Part shown: one piece after another, positions 17,577 through 25,290 of the stretch
Layout of the letters: the number at the start of each line of letters is the position of its first letter
Position numbering within the stretch: the stretch's first letter is position 1
Virus record (IMG/VR): IMGVR_UViG_3300042402_001290
Location: 1 to 25,992 of that record
Origin: a virus
Reading direction: 5' to 3' (one strand)
DNA: 25,992 bases
Program-made: the position numbers and the translations under genes
The notes under the pieces: model-generated
What the model saw: the letters and a program-made list of their open reading frames with translations, nothing else
Told to the model about the DNA's origin: nothing
The model's database searches: none

Positions 17577-18671
17577 TTAGTTTAGTCCGGCTAGTTTGCG
17601 AAGGTTTACAATATTGGCATCGACCGCAGCTTCTGCTACGTTTTGCTTATTACCTGTGACTTCTTTTGCAGATTCGCTCAGGACCTTCTTAGTTTCTACT
17701 TTTTTAGTATCTTCCTTCAATACTGATGGTAGATACTTGTTGAATGCACCTTGTAGGTCCTTTGTTTGAACACTTTCAAGTAATGCACCCATTATTTCTC
17801 TATGCTGCTTGGAAAGTGGAGACATCATTTCATTCATAATGACTCTTCTTTCTGACTTGTCTTCTACAATACGAGCATTACGTGCTGATTCTTGTAGTTG
17901 GACTTCTTTTGCAGCGATAGTTTTGCTTGCTTCATTTAGTTTGCTGCTTAGTTCATTGATTTTCTTGTTTAGTTTTGCAGTTTCAGTGCCTTCGTTAAGC
18001 ATACTGCTCATAAACTCAGCTGCGAATGTTTCGAATATCTTACGTCCAAAAGTATTTTCTTTTGCAACGTTGATATCTTCACGTAGTGTAGTAAGTTCTT
18101 TCTTGATAGTTGTTTCAAGAATAGCATTTACTTTCTTTGCAGCGTTTTCAACAAACTCACGCTTTGCAGACTCGATTACAGCCTTGCCTTCTTTTATCAT
18201 TTTGACTTTAGCTTCAACTAGTGAGCGTTTGTCTTCATGAAACTCGTTTAGCTCTTTGGTAAGTTGCTCAAGAACAAAACCCTCTAATGTGGTCATATTT
18301 GCTTTTTGAGCGTTACGATCTTCGCGAAGTTCGGAAACTTCTTTACGAAGTGCTTCCATTACAAACCCATCAAGAACCTTTGCGTGTTCCATCATATGCT
18401 TGCGGTAAGCAACACGATCTTCAGCTAGCTTAGTTTTGTCTGCTTTGAACTCATTGAGTTCAGAAGCAATAACATCACCTAGCATTGAATCCATAGCTTC
18501 TACAATTTGCGATTTGTCATTTTCATAACGTTGTGCAAATTCTTCTCTAAGTTCTGCAGTGATTTGTTCACGTGCTTCACTTAGTTGTGCTTGCCATGCC
18601 TCGTTTATTGAAGATCTTACCTCTTCGGAGAGCGTCTTTGAGCTTAATAGTTCATCTATTGCGTGAGCCAT
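17577..18671 (-). CDS. 22: Prohead core scaffolding protein (T4 gp22-like)
   Basis: 364 aa, almost wholly charged helical and coiled-coil sequence with few aromatic residues. Repeated segments of about 40 aa share the pattern LxGFVxExLxKExxExxEDR (about residues 95-160), with a related VIASELNEFKADK before them. It would form the inner core that templates the prohead and is then degraded by gp21; LxE-type tripeptides such as LLE in the C-terminal half are possible cleavage sites. It sits between gp21 and gp23 as in T4. Its AGGAGAG ribosome binding site lies inside the last codons of gene 21, and the two genes are 1 nt apart, suggesting coupled translation. Confidence 0.93.
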   Translation of the reverse strand: MAHAIDELLSSKTLSEEVRSSINEAWQAQLSEAREQITAELREEFAQRYENDKSQIVEAMDSMLGDVIASELNEFKADKTKLAEDRVAYRKHMMEHAKVLDGFVMEALRKEVSELREDRNAQKANMTTLEGFVLEQLTKELNEFHEDKRSLVEAKVKMIKEGKAVIESAKREFVENAAKKVNAILETTIKKELTTLREDINVAKENTFGRKIFETFAAEFMSSMLNEGTETAKLNKKINELSSKLNEASKTIAAKEVQLQESARNARIVEDKSERRVIMNEMMSPLSKQHREIMGALLESVQTKDLQGAFNKYLPSVLKEDTKKVETKKVLSESAKEVTGNKQNVAEAAVDANIVNLRKLAGLN

Positions 18672-18672
18672 A

Positions 18673-19311
18673 TTAATCTCTCCTATACTTTAAGTTGGTT
18701 ATAAGTTTTGTTACCTCTTCTTGGAGATAACGTTGTGCTTTTGCATCATGCTTAACAGCACTAGCAACATCCATTAATACATTTCCCCGTCTATGATTCA
18801 TAATTCTTTCATAGATTGGATCAGGATATGCATCCGGTGCGCTTGGATTAGCAACAATATCAACAGTGATAATTTCAAAGTCATTAACTTTTCCATTATC
18901 ACCAACATTTCCACTGCCTCTACTTGACACGCCCAGTTTCACTCCACTTTCCAATAAGGTTTTACAAATATTTCCCATTGGAGTTGGCAGAATTTTTAGT
19001 TTACCGATACCATTAGCACCATCGATATCCATCTCAGTGATAATGTGACTTACACGATCAAGGTTGATGTTTAAATCATCTGGGTGATCAGCTTCCCCTA
19101 ACACGCTATATCCTTTTTTGATTTTTTCATTAATAGCTTTAACTGCTCTATGAATTTCATCTTTTGGATAAATGCGGTTGTTTTGATTACGCACATCACC
19201 TTCGATAAAAATACCTTTCATATACAAGCTCTTACCATTAGCTTCTTCAATTGCTTCGGTAATGATATTTGCTTGATTAAATGTTAGGTGCTCGGTGAGT
19301 GGCTTAAACAT
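18673..19311 (-). CDS. 21: Prohead core maturation protease (T4 gp21-like)
   Basis: 212 aa, the usual size for this family (T4 gp21 is 212 aa). The herpesvirus-like serine protease fold is indicated by the order: MKGIFIEGDVRNQNNRIYP near residues 31-49, catalytic His76 in GEADHPD, and catalytic Ser at 129/130 in LGVSSRGSG, followed by DFEIITVDIVANPSAPDA. These match the conserved blocks of T4 gp21. It cleaves scaffold and capsid proteins after (I/L)-x-E inside the prohead. It abuts gene 22 (1 nt) and the acidic core gene (1 nt). A purine-rich AGAGAGATGAAG precedes the ATG. Confidence 0.95.
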   Translation of the reverse strand: MFKPLTEHLTFNQANIITEAIEEANGKSLYMKGIFIEGDVRNQNNRIYPKDEIHRAVKAINEKIKKGYSVLGEADHPDDLNINLDRVSHIITEMDIDGANGIGKLKILPTPMGNICKTLLESGVKLGVSSRGSGNVGDNGKVNDFEIITVDIVANPSAPDAYPDPIYERIMNHRRGNVLMDVASAVKHDAKAQRYLQEEVTKLITNLKYRRD

Positions 19312-19312
19312 A

Positions 19313-20062
19313 TTACTTCATCTCTCTTTTTGGAGCAGGTGCTGCACTTAGTTTTGCGCCAGCTTCTGGGCCTTTAACGCTCATTGCTTTTGCTGCTGGT
19401 GCTTTACCGCCTGCTTCTACTTTAGTGTCAGTTGGGTGTGGTTTTGCATCGGTTGCACCTTTGCCGCCTTTGCCTACTGGAGACTTTGCACTGTTGTCGC
19501 TACCGTCTGCCATGTTTGCTTTTACTGACTTAAGAGTGACTGATTCGCCGAATGCTTTCATGCTTTCGTCTTCTTCGTCGTCGCCTTCTTCTGATTCTTC
19601 GCTTTCGTCGCCTTCTTCTGCATCACCCATTAGGTCTGCAAATGCTGCACGAAGTTCTGCGATAGCATCTTCAACATTAGCTAATGCTTCTTCTGCATCT
19701 GAATCATCGCCCATGTCTTCCATGCCCGAATCATCGGCACCCATGTCAAATGATAGTTCGTCTGATGCTTCTTCGTCATCGTCCATTTCTTCTGCATCGT
19801 AGATTTCTTCGTTATCGATTTCTTCTTCTGCAGTTTCGATGTCGCTTAGGAAATCGTCTTCCTCGTCGCTAACATCAATTGTTTCGTCTAAGTCTTCTTC
19901 TTGAATTTCTTCTTCGACTTCTTCATCACTTTCAGTAATTGCTGACCAGTGATTCTTTGCTTTTTCTACAAAGATTGTGTGTAGAAGATCTGATGCCTTC
20001 TCACGCTCGTCGTTAACAAGATATTCAAGGACTTTTACTAGTGAATCCTTGTGATTGCTCAT
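19313..20062 (-). CDS. Acidic prohead core protein (T4 gp68 position)
   Basis: 249 aa. The N-terminus (MSNHKDSLVKVLEYLVNDER, then FVEKAKNHW) is an amphipathic block seen in prohead core proteins of marine T4-like phages. Residues about 45-165 are extremely acidic, with long Asp/Glu runs, and the last 80 residues are Lys/Ala/Gly/Pro-rich and probably disordered. It occupies the place of T4 gene 68, between 67 and 21, but is longer than T4 gp68 (141 aa) and shows no alignable motif to the eye, so homology is positional. A role as internal scaffold degraded or packaged during maturation is inferred. It has a strong AAGGAGAT Shine-Dalgarno sequence and starts after a 163-nt gap containing a hairpin. 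Confidence 0.75.
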   Translation of the reverse strand: MSNHKDSLVKVLEYLVNDEREKASDLLHTIFVEKAKNHWSAITESDEEVEEEIQEEDLDETIDVSDEEDDFLSDIETAEEEIDNEEIYDAEEMDDDEEASDELSFDMGADDSGMEDMGDDSDAEEALANVEDAIAELRAAFADLMGDAEEGDESEESEEGDDEEDESMKAFGESVTLKSVKANMADGSDNSAKSPVGKGGKGATDAKPHPTDTKVEAGGKAPAAKAMSVKGPEAGAKLSAAPAPKREMK

Positions 20063-20155
20063 TTGTTAATCTCCTTAAAAAAATTTACAGGCTTACCAAG
20101 ATGGTTTACAGTTTTATTTAGCAACCAAGACATATTACCTGCTCAAATGGTGGTA

Positions 20156-20209
20156 AAAACAGCACTTTTTGATTAACTTACTTAGTATAAGTAGTTTCCG
20201 TGCTGTTTT
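20156..20209 (-). terminator. Large stem-loop between gp67-position gene and acidic core gene
   Basis: AAAACAGCAC (20156-20165) pairs perfectly with GTGCTGTTTT (20200-20209). An inner ACTTA/TAAGT hairpin lies in the loop. On the minus strand the distal arm ends in TTTTT, so it can work as a rho-independent terminator or attenuator for the gp20-gp67 transcript, 17 nt past the stop at 20226. The rest of the 163-nt gap shows only the ribosome binding site of the next gene. Confidence 0.6.
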
Positions 20210-20225
20210 ACATACTTGTTAGATA

Positions 20226-20429
20226 TTATTCAGCTGCGGGCTTTGAATAGATATCTTTAATACTTTCAATTCTAGATGCATATTCAGTTGCATGAACTTC
20301 ACGTTGTTTACGTAATCTGTTTAAATGCTTAAGTGTTAATCGACTACGACGAGTATCGTCAATTTTACGATTACTAAATTCGTTGTCTTCTGCATCATAA
20401 TATTCAACCAAAAACTCATTACTACGCAT
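20226..20429 (-). CDS. Small head-module protein (T4 gp67 position)
   Basis: 67 aa, with a charged N-terminal third (FLVEYYDAEDNEFSNRK) and a basic helical part containing DDTRRSRLTLKHLNRLRKQR. Small proteins with an RLTLxHLNKLRK-like block are recalled from the same place, between gp20 and gp21, in marine T4-like phages. T4 gp67 is a prohead core protein of 80 aa; homology is suggested by position only, and this protein is less acidic. AAGGAT precedes the ATG. The gene follows gp20 by 2 nt, so the two are probably cotranslated. Confidence 0.75.
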   Translation of the reverse strand: MRSNEFLVEYYDAEDNEFSNRKIDDTRRSRLTLKHLNRLRKQREVHATEYASRIESIKDIYSKPAAE

Positions 20430-20431
20430 TA

Positions 20432-22105
20432 TTATAATCCTTCTTGACCTGCCGGTGGTGTCGGTGCATTTTCTTCACCGCTAATTGGACTACCTTCTTC
20501 TGCTGGTGTCTCTTCTGGCGTCATGTCTCCTGCAGCCATGTCTGTATCAAATCCTCTAACCCCAACACTACCTAATCCAGGTGTGCTTTCACTATCAGGA
20601 GTTGTTCCGGGCTTATTCTCTTCTTCCCACATACGTTCGTTTTCTAATATTTCTTCGTCAGTTAAGCCTAAGTATTTGGACAATACAAAACGTCTGCTTA
20701 GATATGGAACTGGTTCTAAGTTTGCAAATACGTTAGCACGGGCAGCATGAACTTCAATTTCTTTATACTGACTAAATGATTGCGGCTCCGCAAACTTAAG
20801 TTCAAAAATACCACTGTCGATGTTAATACCACGATTTTTCATAAAGAGCTTAAATTCTTTATCAAACACAGGGCTAACAATATTTTGCAATCTCTTACAA
20901 TATTGGTTAAATCTGTGTTCTTGAATAAACGCAGTTCCTACTTTACCGTCAACATATGTTGCTGTGCCATCGTCTGGACCGGTTGGCAAATAGCTTGTAG
21001 GAACACGTAATGCTCTTAACATTTTATTTGTAAAATATCTTAAGTCGTCAATTTCGCCTAAGTTAGTGCCGCCTGGTAATACTTCAACTTTGCTACCACG
21101 ACCTTCTGCAGTCTGAGCAAAGAAATAATCTTCCATAATGCTTAACGGGTTGTATGCTGCATCCATAATAGTAGTGCCGCCGCCAGTTCTGCTTGGAATA
21201 CGCTTTTGGTGAATTTCATTTTTTACACGCTCAACAAAGCCCATTGCTTTGTTTGCAGGCATGTTACCTACGTCAACATAAAACACACGGCGTTCTGGTG
21301 CTCTTTGAACACGATAGATAATAATACTATCTTCTAGCAATTCTTTTTGCTTGTAAGTTTTAAAGATTGGGTCTAATATACTACTACCAAATGGATAATC
21401 ACTATCCATACCTTCGGTTAATGCGCTATGTACAACATGTGTTGCATCAACACTGTATTCTTGTATATTGCCAAAGTTTGATTGATAGTTTGCTCCGTTG
21501 CCTACAGGTGTTCTGTCAACAACTTGTGATCTAACTGTACTATTAACTGTACTGTATGATTGTGCAAGTTGAACAGGTTTACTAACTGTTTTGTCTTTAA
21601 TATTAAGGTTAATGTTCTTTAAAACATATTGCTCAGGTTCTTTACCTTTTGCTTCGTTAATAATAACTTTACTTACATCAACTGGATTTACATAATACAA
21701 TTCCCATGTTTCGGGGTCACGTATAAAAAACTGATCACCATACTTTATAATGTTGCGGAATGTTCTAAACATTCTGCGATCCCAGTCTTGTAAGTTGTTC
21801 CATTGCTGTAGTGTTTGCTCTAATATTCGAACTTCACTTTCAGTTGCGTCTTCTTTGAATCTAAACTCAAAAGGAGAATTTGTATCTTCGTTTAATTGTG
21901 TGCTAAATTCTGCAATGATATCAAGTGCAGCATTTACTTCGCTGTCCATGTCCATTTGATCGTACTGTGCATAACGCTCTACACGGTTTGGTTGCCCGCT
22001 ATAAACTTCAGGTAGCCAGCTTTGAAAGCGACTAGAACTGCTAGGTTTAGAGCTATGCGAGTCTTGACCTTGATATACAGTAAAATGCTTTTTCCATCCA
22101 GCCAT
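20432..22105 (-). CDS. 20: Portal vertex protein (T4 gp20-like)
   Basis: 557 aa from ATG 22105 (MAGWKKHFTVYQG); T4 gp20 has 524 aa. The portal family is recognised from DMDSEVNAALDIIAEFST near residue 53, RTFRNIIKYGDQFFIRDP near 110-125, YRVQRAPERRVFYVDVGNMP near 265, and LPGGTNLGEIDDLRYFTNKM with LRVPTSYLP near 345-370. The last 60 residues are acidic and Pro-rich, probably a disordered tail. It forms the dodecameric ring for DNA packaging and neck attachment. An in-frame TTG at 22108 is less likely as start: GGAG lies 8 nt before the ATG. The ATG overlaps the endonuclease stop as TGATG, so translation may be coupled. Confidence 0.96.
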   Translation of the reverse strand: MAGWKKHFTVYQGQDSHSSKPSSSSRFQSWLPEVYSGQPNRVERYAQYDQMDMDSEVNAALDIIAEFSTQLNEDTNSPFEFRFKEDATESEVRILEQTLQQWNNLQDWDRRMFRTFRNIIKYGDQFFIRDPETWELYYVNPVDVSKVIINEAKGKEPEQYVLKNINLNIKDKTVSKPVQLAQSYSTVNSTVRSQVVDRTPVGNGANYQSNFGNIQEYSVDATHVVHSALTEGMDSDYPFGSSILDPIFKTYKQKELLEDSIIIYRVQRAPERRVFYVDVGNMPANKAMGFVERVKNEIHQKRIPSRTGGGTTIMDAAYNPLSIMEDYFFAQTAEGRGSKVEVLPGGTNLGEIDDLRYFTNKMLRALRVPTSYLPTGPDDGTATYVDGKVGTAFIQEHRFNQYCKRLQNIVSPVFDKEFKLFMKNRGINIDSGIFELKFAEPQSFSQYKEIEVHAARANVFANLEPVPYLSRRFVLSKYLGLTDEEILENERMWEEENKPGTTPDSESTPGLGSVGVRGFDTDMAAGDMTPEETPAEEGSPISGEENAPTPPAGQEGL

Positions 22106-22650
22106 CAAAGTTCTCCGTTACTGTTTTGTTTTTTTATTTGTGCGGCTCTTCTCGCAGAGCTCCATGGTTTTCCTTTATGAGCAAACGGTTTTTCTTTGAT
22201 TTTTTCTAATCGTTGTTTTCGATACTCGGGATCGTCCCACATATTTTGTACTACTTGTCGAATTTTTTCAGCATGTTCTAAAGTTTTTGTGCCTTTATAA
22301 TTTTCAGTTGTTGTCTTTTTTACGCCAGTTAAGGACTCGGAAATGCGTTGTTTTGTTTCTGGTGCATGATGCCAGTTAGAATTTCCTGTTTTACCGCCTC
22401 TTTGTAAATTTAACAGTGGACCTGTGTTTTTACATTTCATACCATAATGTTCAATTAGATATTTTTCTTTTTCCCATGCTTCTTCTTGAGTCATATTATC
22501 TTCTATAATAATATAATTTATGTCAGGAACAGATACATAAAGATGTTTTTCTATTGCTCTTCTTCCTTTTCCCATGCCAACATAATATGGATTATTATCA
22601 TAATCCAAATATATATAGACATAATAATTTTTTGGTGTCTTCCATGACAT
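22105..22650 (-). CDS. Free-standing GIY-YIG homing endonuclease
   Basis: 181 aa from ATG 22650 (MSWKTPKNYYVYIYL). The open frame extends 45 codons further upstream, but that part overlaps the end of the preceding gene and looks non-coding, while AAGAGAT lies about 8 nt before the chosen ATG. The GIY-YIG core is Y10-V-Y and YYVG (22-25), with Arg30/31 in GKGRRAIEKH, a Glu in EEAWEKEKYLIEHYG (57-70) and Asn81 in LLNLQRGG. After it come DNA-binding NUMOD3-like motifs: HHAPETKQRISESLTG (94-109) and KGKPWSSARRAA (about 159-170). Such genes spread by cutting alleles that lack them. Here it sits between the tape-measure-like gene and the portal gene without breaking either. An AATAAATA octamer at 22679-22686 may transcribe it. 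Confidence 0.88.
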   Translation of the reverse strand: MSWKTPKNYYVYIYLDYDNNPYYVGMGKGRRAIEKHLYVSVPDINYIIIEDNMTQEEAWEKEKYLIEHYGMKCKNTGPLLNLQRGGKTGNSNWHHAPETKQRISESLTGVKKTTTENYKGTKTLEHAEKIRQVVQNMWDDPEYRKQRLEKIKEKPFAHKGKPWSSARRAAQIKKQNSNGEL

Positions 22651-22678
22651 GTGTTTATATCTCTTTTGTTTTGTAGTA

Positions 22679-22686
22679 TATTTATT
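22679..22686 (-). promoter_or_regulatory. T4-late-like promoter octamer before the homing endonuclease
   Basis: The minus strand reads AATAAATA 29 nt before the ATG at 22650 and 2 nt past the stop of the tape-measure-like gene. Confidence 0.4.
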
Positions 22687-22687
22687 C

Positions 22688-24391
22688 TTATTGGAACATA
22701 GCACCAGATCTAATGGCAGCTGATAATTCAGCCATAATAGCTCTATTTTCTGCAATATTTTCTGCTGTTCGTGCAAAAAAATCACCTAAAGCACTTCTTA
22801 CACCTTGACCAATAGCGTCGGGTGTCAGTGCGTCAGTTGCAGCAACACCACTGTCACGTATTATCGACGCAAATTCAGCAAACTGGGCAGTCGCTGCTTG
22901 AACGCCTGCAGTGCCATTTACGCCTATTTCCATTATACGCTGCAATGCCTCTATACTTTCTGTTTCATTTAAAGCACTGGTTCCTGAAGCGGTTAATATA
23001 GCGTTGAACATCGCTGCTTGCATTTGTTGTATCATTACTTCTGAATCTTGTCTCATGCCTGCTATTGTTAAATTCGACGATCTTACTTGGCCTGCTGCTT
23101 GATCAAATGCGGCAATTAGTCCGGCCAATGATGTATTCATTTGATCTACTACAGGTGGGGTAGCTTGCATTGCCGCAGTTAATGCCATAGTAGCACCTTC
23201 TACTCCGCCGCCTCTACTAAGTATTCCTAATTGTTGTTTTTGAGTGTCATTCATATTGTCAAACCCAATGGCCAACTGACTCATTATTGCTTGAGCCATT
23301 TGAGCATCCCCTGCATTTGCAGCGGCTGCAGCTTGTTCAATAGCCCCATAAATATCCAAACCTGCTACGCCTTGTGCAACGCCTGCAAATTCTGCAAATC
23401 CTTCATTGCGTACAGCTGGATTCATGCCTAACATCTGATTTGTCAATCCTAATTGCATCATTTGTTGCACAGCCGGGCCTAATTCTGTCATTGCCATTAC
23501 AGCGGTTCTTGCAGCATTTGCTTGATCATCTTGTAACCCTGCCATAGCGGCAGAAAAATCAGCGTTACGATCCATGTCCATTCTTGCTCTTATACGAGCG
23601 TGAACGTCTTGGCCTGTGAGTCTTGCTACTGCCATTTGCTGCATATATTGTTCTTTCAATGCTTCAGACATTTGGTCAGCATTGAGCTTTTGCATTTCCA
23701 TGGTACTAGTTAACTGTCGACGGATTTCTAACTCGTCTATCATATACTGTGCTGCTTCTGTAGAAGTCATGCCTAAATAACCCACGTCTTCTGTGTTTTT
23801 TCGTAGAGCAGCAACAAACTGAATAAGCCTATTTGTTCCCTCAGTGGAATTTTTACCCAAACTAGTAATAGTTGTTCCGAATGTACTGACATATGCAGTT
23901 ACTTGTTCTAGCCCTAAACCAACTGCGGCTGCATCATTTCTCAAATCAATCAGAGACGTACCTGCATTAGCACCAACCCTCGAAAGTTTTGCCATACTCT
24001 CAGACGCTTGTTCTACTATTCCTACTAGAGATCCTAATACCGAACCGATCTTTTCCATTCCAAACCCGGCAAACATAGATCGAACTGCTTCTTGTATTCC
24101 TGCATTAGCTATTAAAGCAGAAAAACCAGATTCTATACCAGTAAAAAGTCGGGTAAGACCCGACTGTTCGGATGCAGGACCTATGTTAGCGGCCGACGAT
24201 GCTAGTCTCCCAGATACACTGCCGCCCGCCAGGTTGTTTAATGCTGTTACTTGCGCCTGTGTTCCGGTTTGAATTATAGCAGTTTGTTGCTTCAATTCAG
24301 TTAACATTTGCTGAGAAGTATAATCCATTGCGAAATCGGGAATTTCGATTCCAACTGCAACACCTCCGACTGGTATATTAATTATTGCCAT
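22688..24391 (-). CDS. Tape-measure-like tail protein (possible T4 gp29 counterpart)
   Basis: 567 aa, Ala/Gly/Met/Gln-rich and mostly helical, close in length to T4 gp29 (590 aa), the tape measure/hub protein. A hydrophobic Gly-rich segment lies near residues 100-130 (FAGFGMEKIGSVLGSLVGIV). It is followed by a helical repeat region containing YVSTFGTTITSLGKNSTEGT, then RLIQFVAALR and YLGMTSTEAAQYM, which resembles a block seen in tape-measure proteins of large myoviruses. No lysozyme or peptidase motif was seen. It is divergent from, and adjacent to, the putative tail assembly chaperone at 24448, as expected for tape-measure genes. It begins a leftward transcript with a perfect TATAAATA octamer 39 nt before the ATG. 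Direct homology to gp29 is not shown; another internal virion protein is possible. Confidence 0.55.
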   Translation of the reverse strand: MAIINIPVGGVAVGIEIPDFAMDYTSQQMLTELKQQTAIIQTGTQAQVTALNNLAGGSVSGRLASSAANIGPASEQSGLTRLFTGIESGFSALIANAGIQEAVRSMFAGFGMEKIGSVLGSLVGIVEQASESMAKLSRVGANAGTSLIDLRNDAAAVGLGLEQVTAYVSTFGTTITSLGKNSTEGTNRLIQFVAALRKNTEDVGYLGMTSTEAAQYMIDELEIRRQLTSTMEMQKLNADQMSEALKEQYMQQMAVARLTGQDVHARIRARMDMDRNADFSAAMAGLQDDQANAARTAVMAMTELGPAVQQMMQLGLTNQMLGMNPAVRNEGFAEFAGVAQGVAGLDIYGAIEQAAAAANAGDAQMAQAIMSQLAIGFDNMNDTQKQQLGILSRGGGVEGATMALTAAMQATPPVVDQMNTSLAGLIAAFDQAAGQVRSSNLTIAGMRQDSEVMIQQMQAAMFNAILTASGTSALNETESIEALQRIMEIGVNGTAGVQAATAQFAEFASIIRDSGVAATDALTPDAIGQGVRSALGDFFARTAENIAENRAIMAELSAAIRSGAMFQ

Positions 24392-24410
24392 TAACTACTC
24401 ACTTTATTCA

Positions 24411-24418
24411 GATAAATA
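24411..24418 (+). promoter_or_regulatory. T4-late-like promoter octamer for the gp26-like gene
   Basis: GATAAATA on the plus strand, 30 nt before ATG 24448. It forms a divergent pair with the octamer at 24430-24437. Confidence 0.45.
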
Positions 24419-24429
24419 CATATATATAC

Positions 24430-24437
24430 TATTTATA
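24430..24437 (-). promoter_or_regulatory. Perfect T4 late promoter octamer for the leftward tail/head cluster
   Basis: The minus strand reads TATAAATA, the exact T4 late promoter -10 element recognised by the gp55 sigma factor. It lies in the 56-nt divergent intergenic region, 39 nt before ATG 24391. Confidence 0.65.
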
Positions 24438-24447
24438 GGTTTTAAAT

Positions 24448-25290
24448 ATGAACAATCCGCTAGAGAATTATTACAGAAACAAGGAAATATATATCAAATT
24501 GCCATCAGGCGGTAAATGGTATAAAACAAAACCAAAGTTATCTGTATCGGGAGAAATAGGCATTATGCCTATGACTACAAAAGATGAAATGATATTAAAG
24601 GTCCCGGACAGTTTATATAACGGAGAATCGTTATTCATTGTAATAAAAAGTGTAGCACCTGATATTGAAAATCCGTATGATGTTGCTATACCTGATGTTG
24701 ATGCAATTCTAATTGCAACACGAGCAGTTACACAAGGTAAAGACATGAATGTTTCTGTTAAATGTCCAAACTGTAATGAAACAACAGACTATGCAATAGA
24801 CATACCGTCGATGTTGAGTAAAATAAAAACTATCAACGATGATGTTGAAATTGAGATTAAACACTTAAAACTTAAATTAAAACCAAACACACTGGCAATC
24901 ATGACAGCATCAAGTATAGAAAGTGTAGAAGTGGCTAGACTCAGAAAAACTATAGTCGATTTAGAAGCTAAGAATGATTTTGAAAATTCTAAAAAATTAG
25001 TTGAACAGAGTCTGAATCGAATTGCGGCTGCAAATCTAGCAGTAATCGCAGACATGATCGAATCAGTAACTACGCCAGACGGGACCGTAGTTACTGAGTA
25101 CAAAGATATACTTCAATGGGTTCAGAATTTAGACTTAAAAAGTAACGAAAGAATTAAAAAAGCCGGAGAACATTTAAATGTAAGTGGTATCCCAAGAACA
25201 CACACGTTTACATGCAGTAACGAGTTGTGCAACCATACGTTTGACGCAAGTGTTGAAATTAACCCCACTTTTTTTTTCACTCCGAAATAG
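24448..25290 (+). CDS. 26: Baseplate hub / tail assembly protein, T4 gp26-like (short, 0-frame form)
   Basis: 280 aa. The N-terminus (IKLPSGGKWYKTKP, then SGEIGIMPMTTKDEMIL and SVAPDIENPYDVAIPDVDAI) matches the T4-type baseplate protein family that includes gp26. Cys106 and Cys109 (CPNC) together with Cys256 and Cys261 (CSNELC) look like a split zinc ribbon around a helical insertion (residues 155-200). T4 gp26 (208 aa) is needed for baseplate hub assembly. The gene is divergent from the tape-measure-like gene. The ribosome binding site is weak (AGG about 9 nt before ATG). Near the end of the frame is a run of nine T residues, after which it stops at TAG 25288-25290; a -1 shift there would extend the protein (see 25278-25523). 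Confidence 0.85.
   Translation: MNNPLENYYRNKEIYIKLPSGGKWYKTKPKLSVSGEIGIMPMTTKDEMILKVPDSLYNGESLFIVIKSVAPDIENPYDVAIPDVDAILIATRAVTQGKDMNVSVKCPNCNETTDYAIDIPSMLSKIKTINDDVEIEIKHLKLKLKPNTLAIMTASSIESVEVARLRKTIVDLEAKNDFENSKKLVEQSLNRIAAANLAVIADMIESVTTPDGTVVTEYKDILQWVQNLDLKSNERIKKAGEHLNVSGIPRTHTFTCSNELCNHTFDASVEINPTFFFTPK
25263..25290 (+). other. Putative programmed -1 ribosomal frameshift window
   Basis: The -1 frame is closed by TAA at 25260-25262, and the 0 frame ends with TAG at 25288-25290. The 28 nt between them contain nine consecutive T residues (25269-25277), read in frame 0 as ACT TTT TTT TTC. T TTT TTC fits the X XXY YYZ slippery heptamer. No clear downstream stem-loop is visible. A homopolymer sequencing error could give the same picture. 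Confidence 0.65.

Noticed and set aside
19425-19802. Ser/Pro-rich plus-strand open frame opposite the acidic core gene
   Set aside because: It is the complement of Asp/Glu codon runs and has no start signal.
22106-22108. TTG start for the portal gene, adding one residue
   Set aside because: ATG 22105 has better spacing to GGAG and forms a TGATG junction with the preceding stop.
22651-22785. Upstream extension of the endonuclease frame
   Set aside because: The extra 45 codons overlap the 3' end of the tape-measure-like gene and do not look like GIY-YIG sequence; ATG 22650 has a ribosome binding site.
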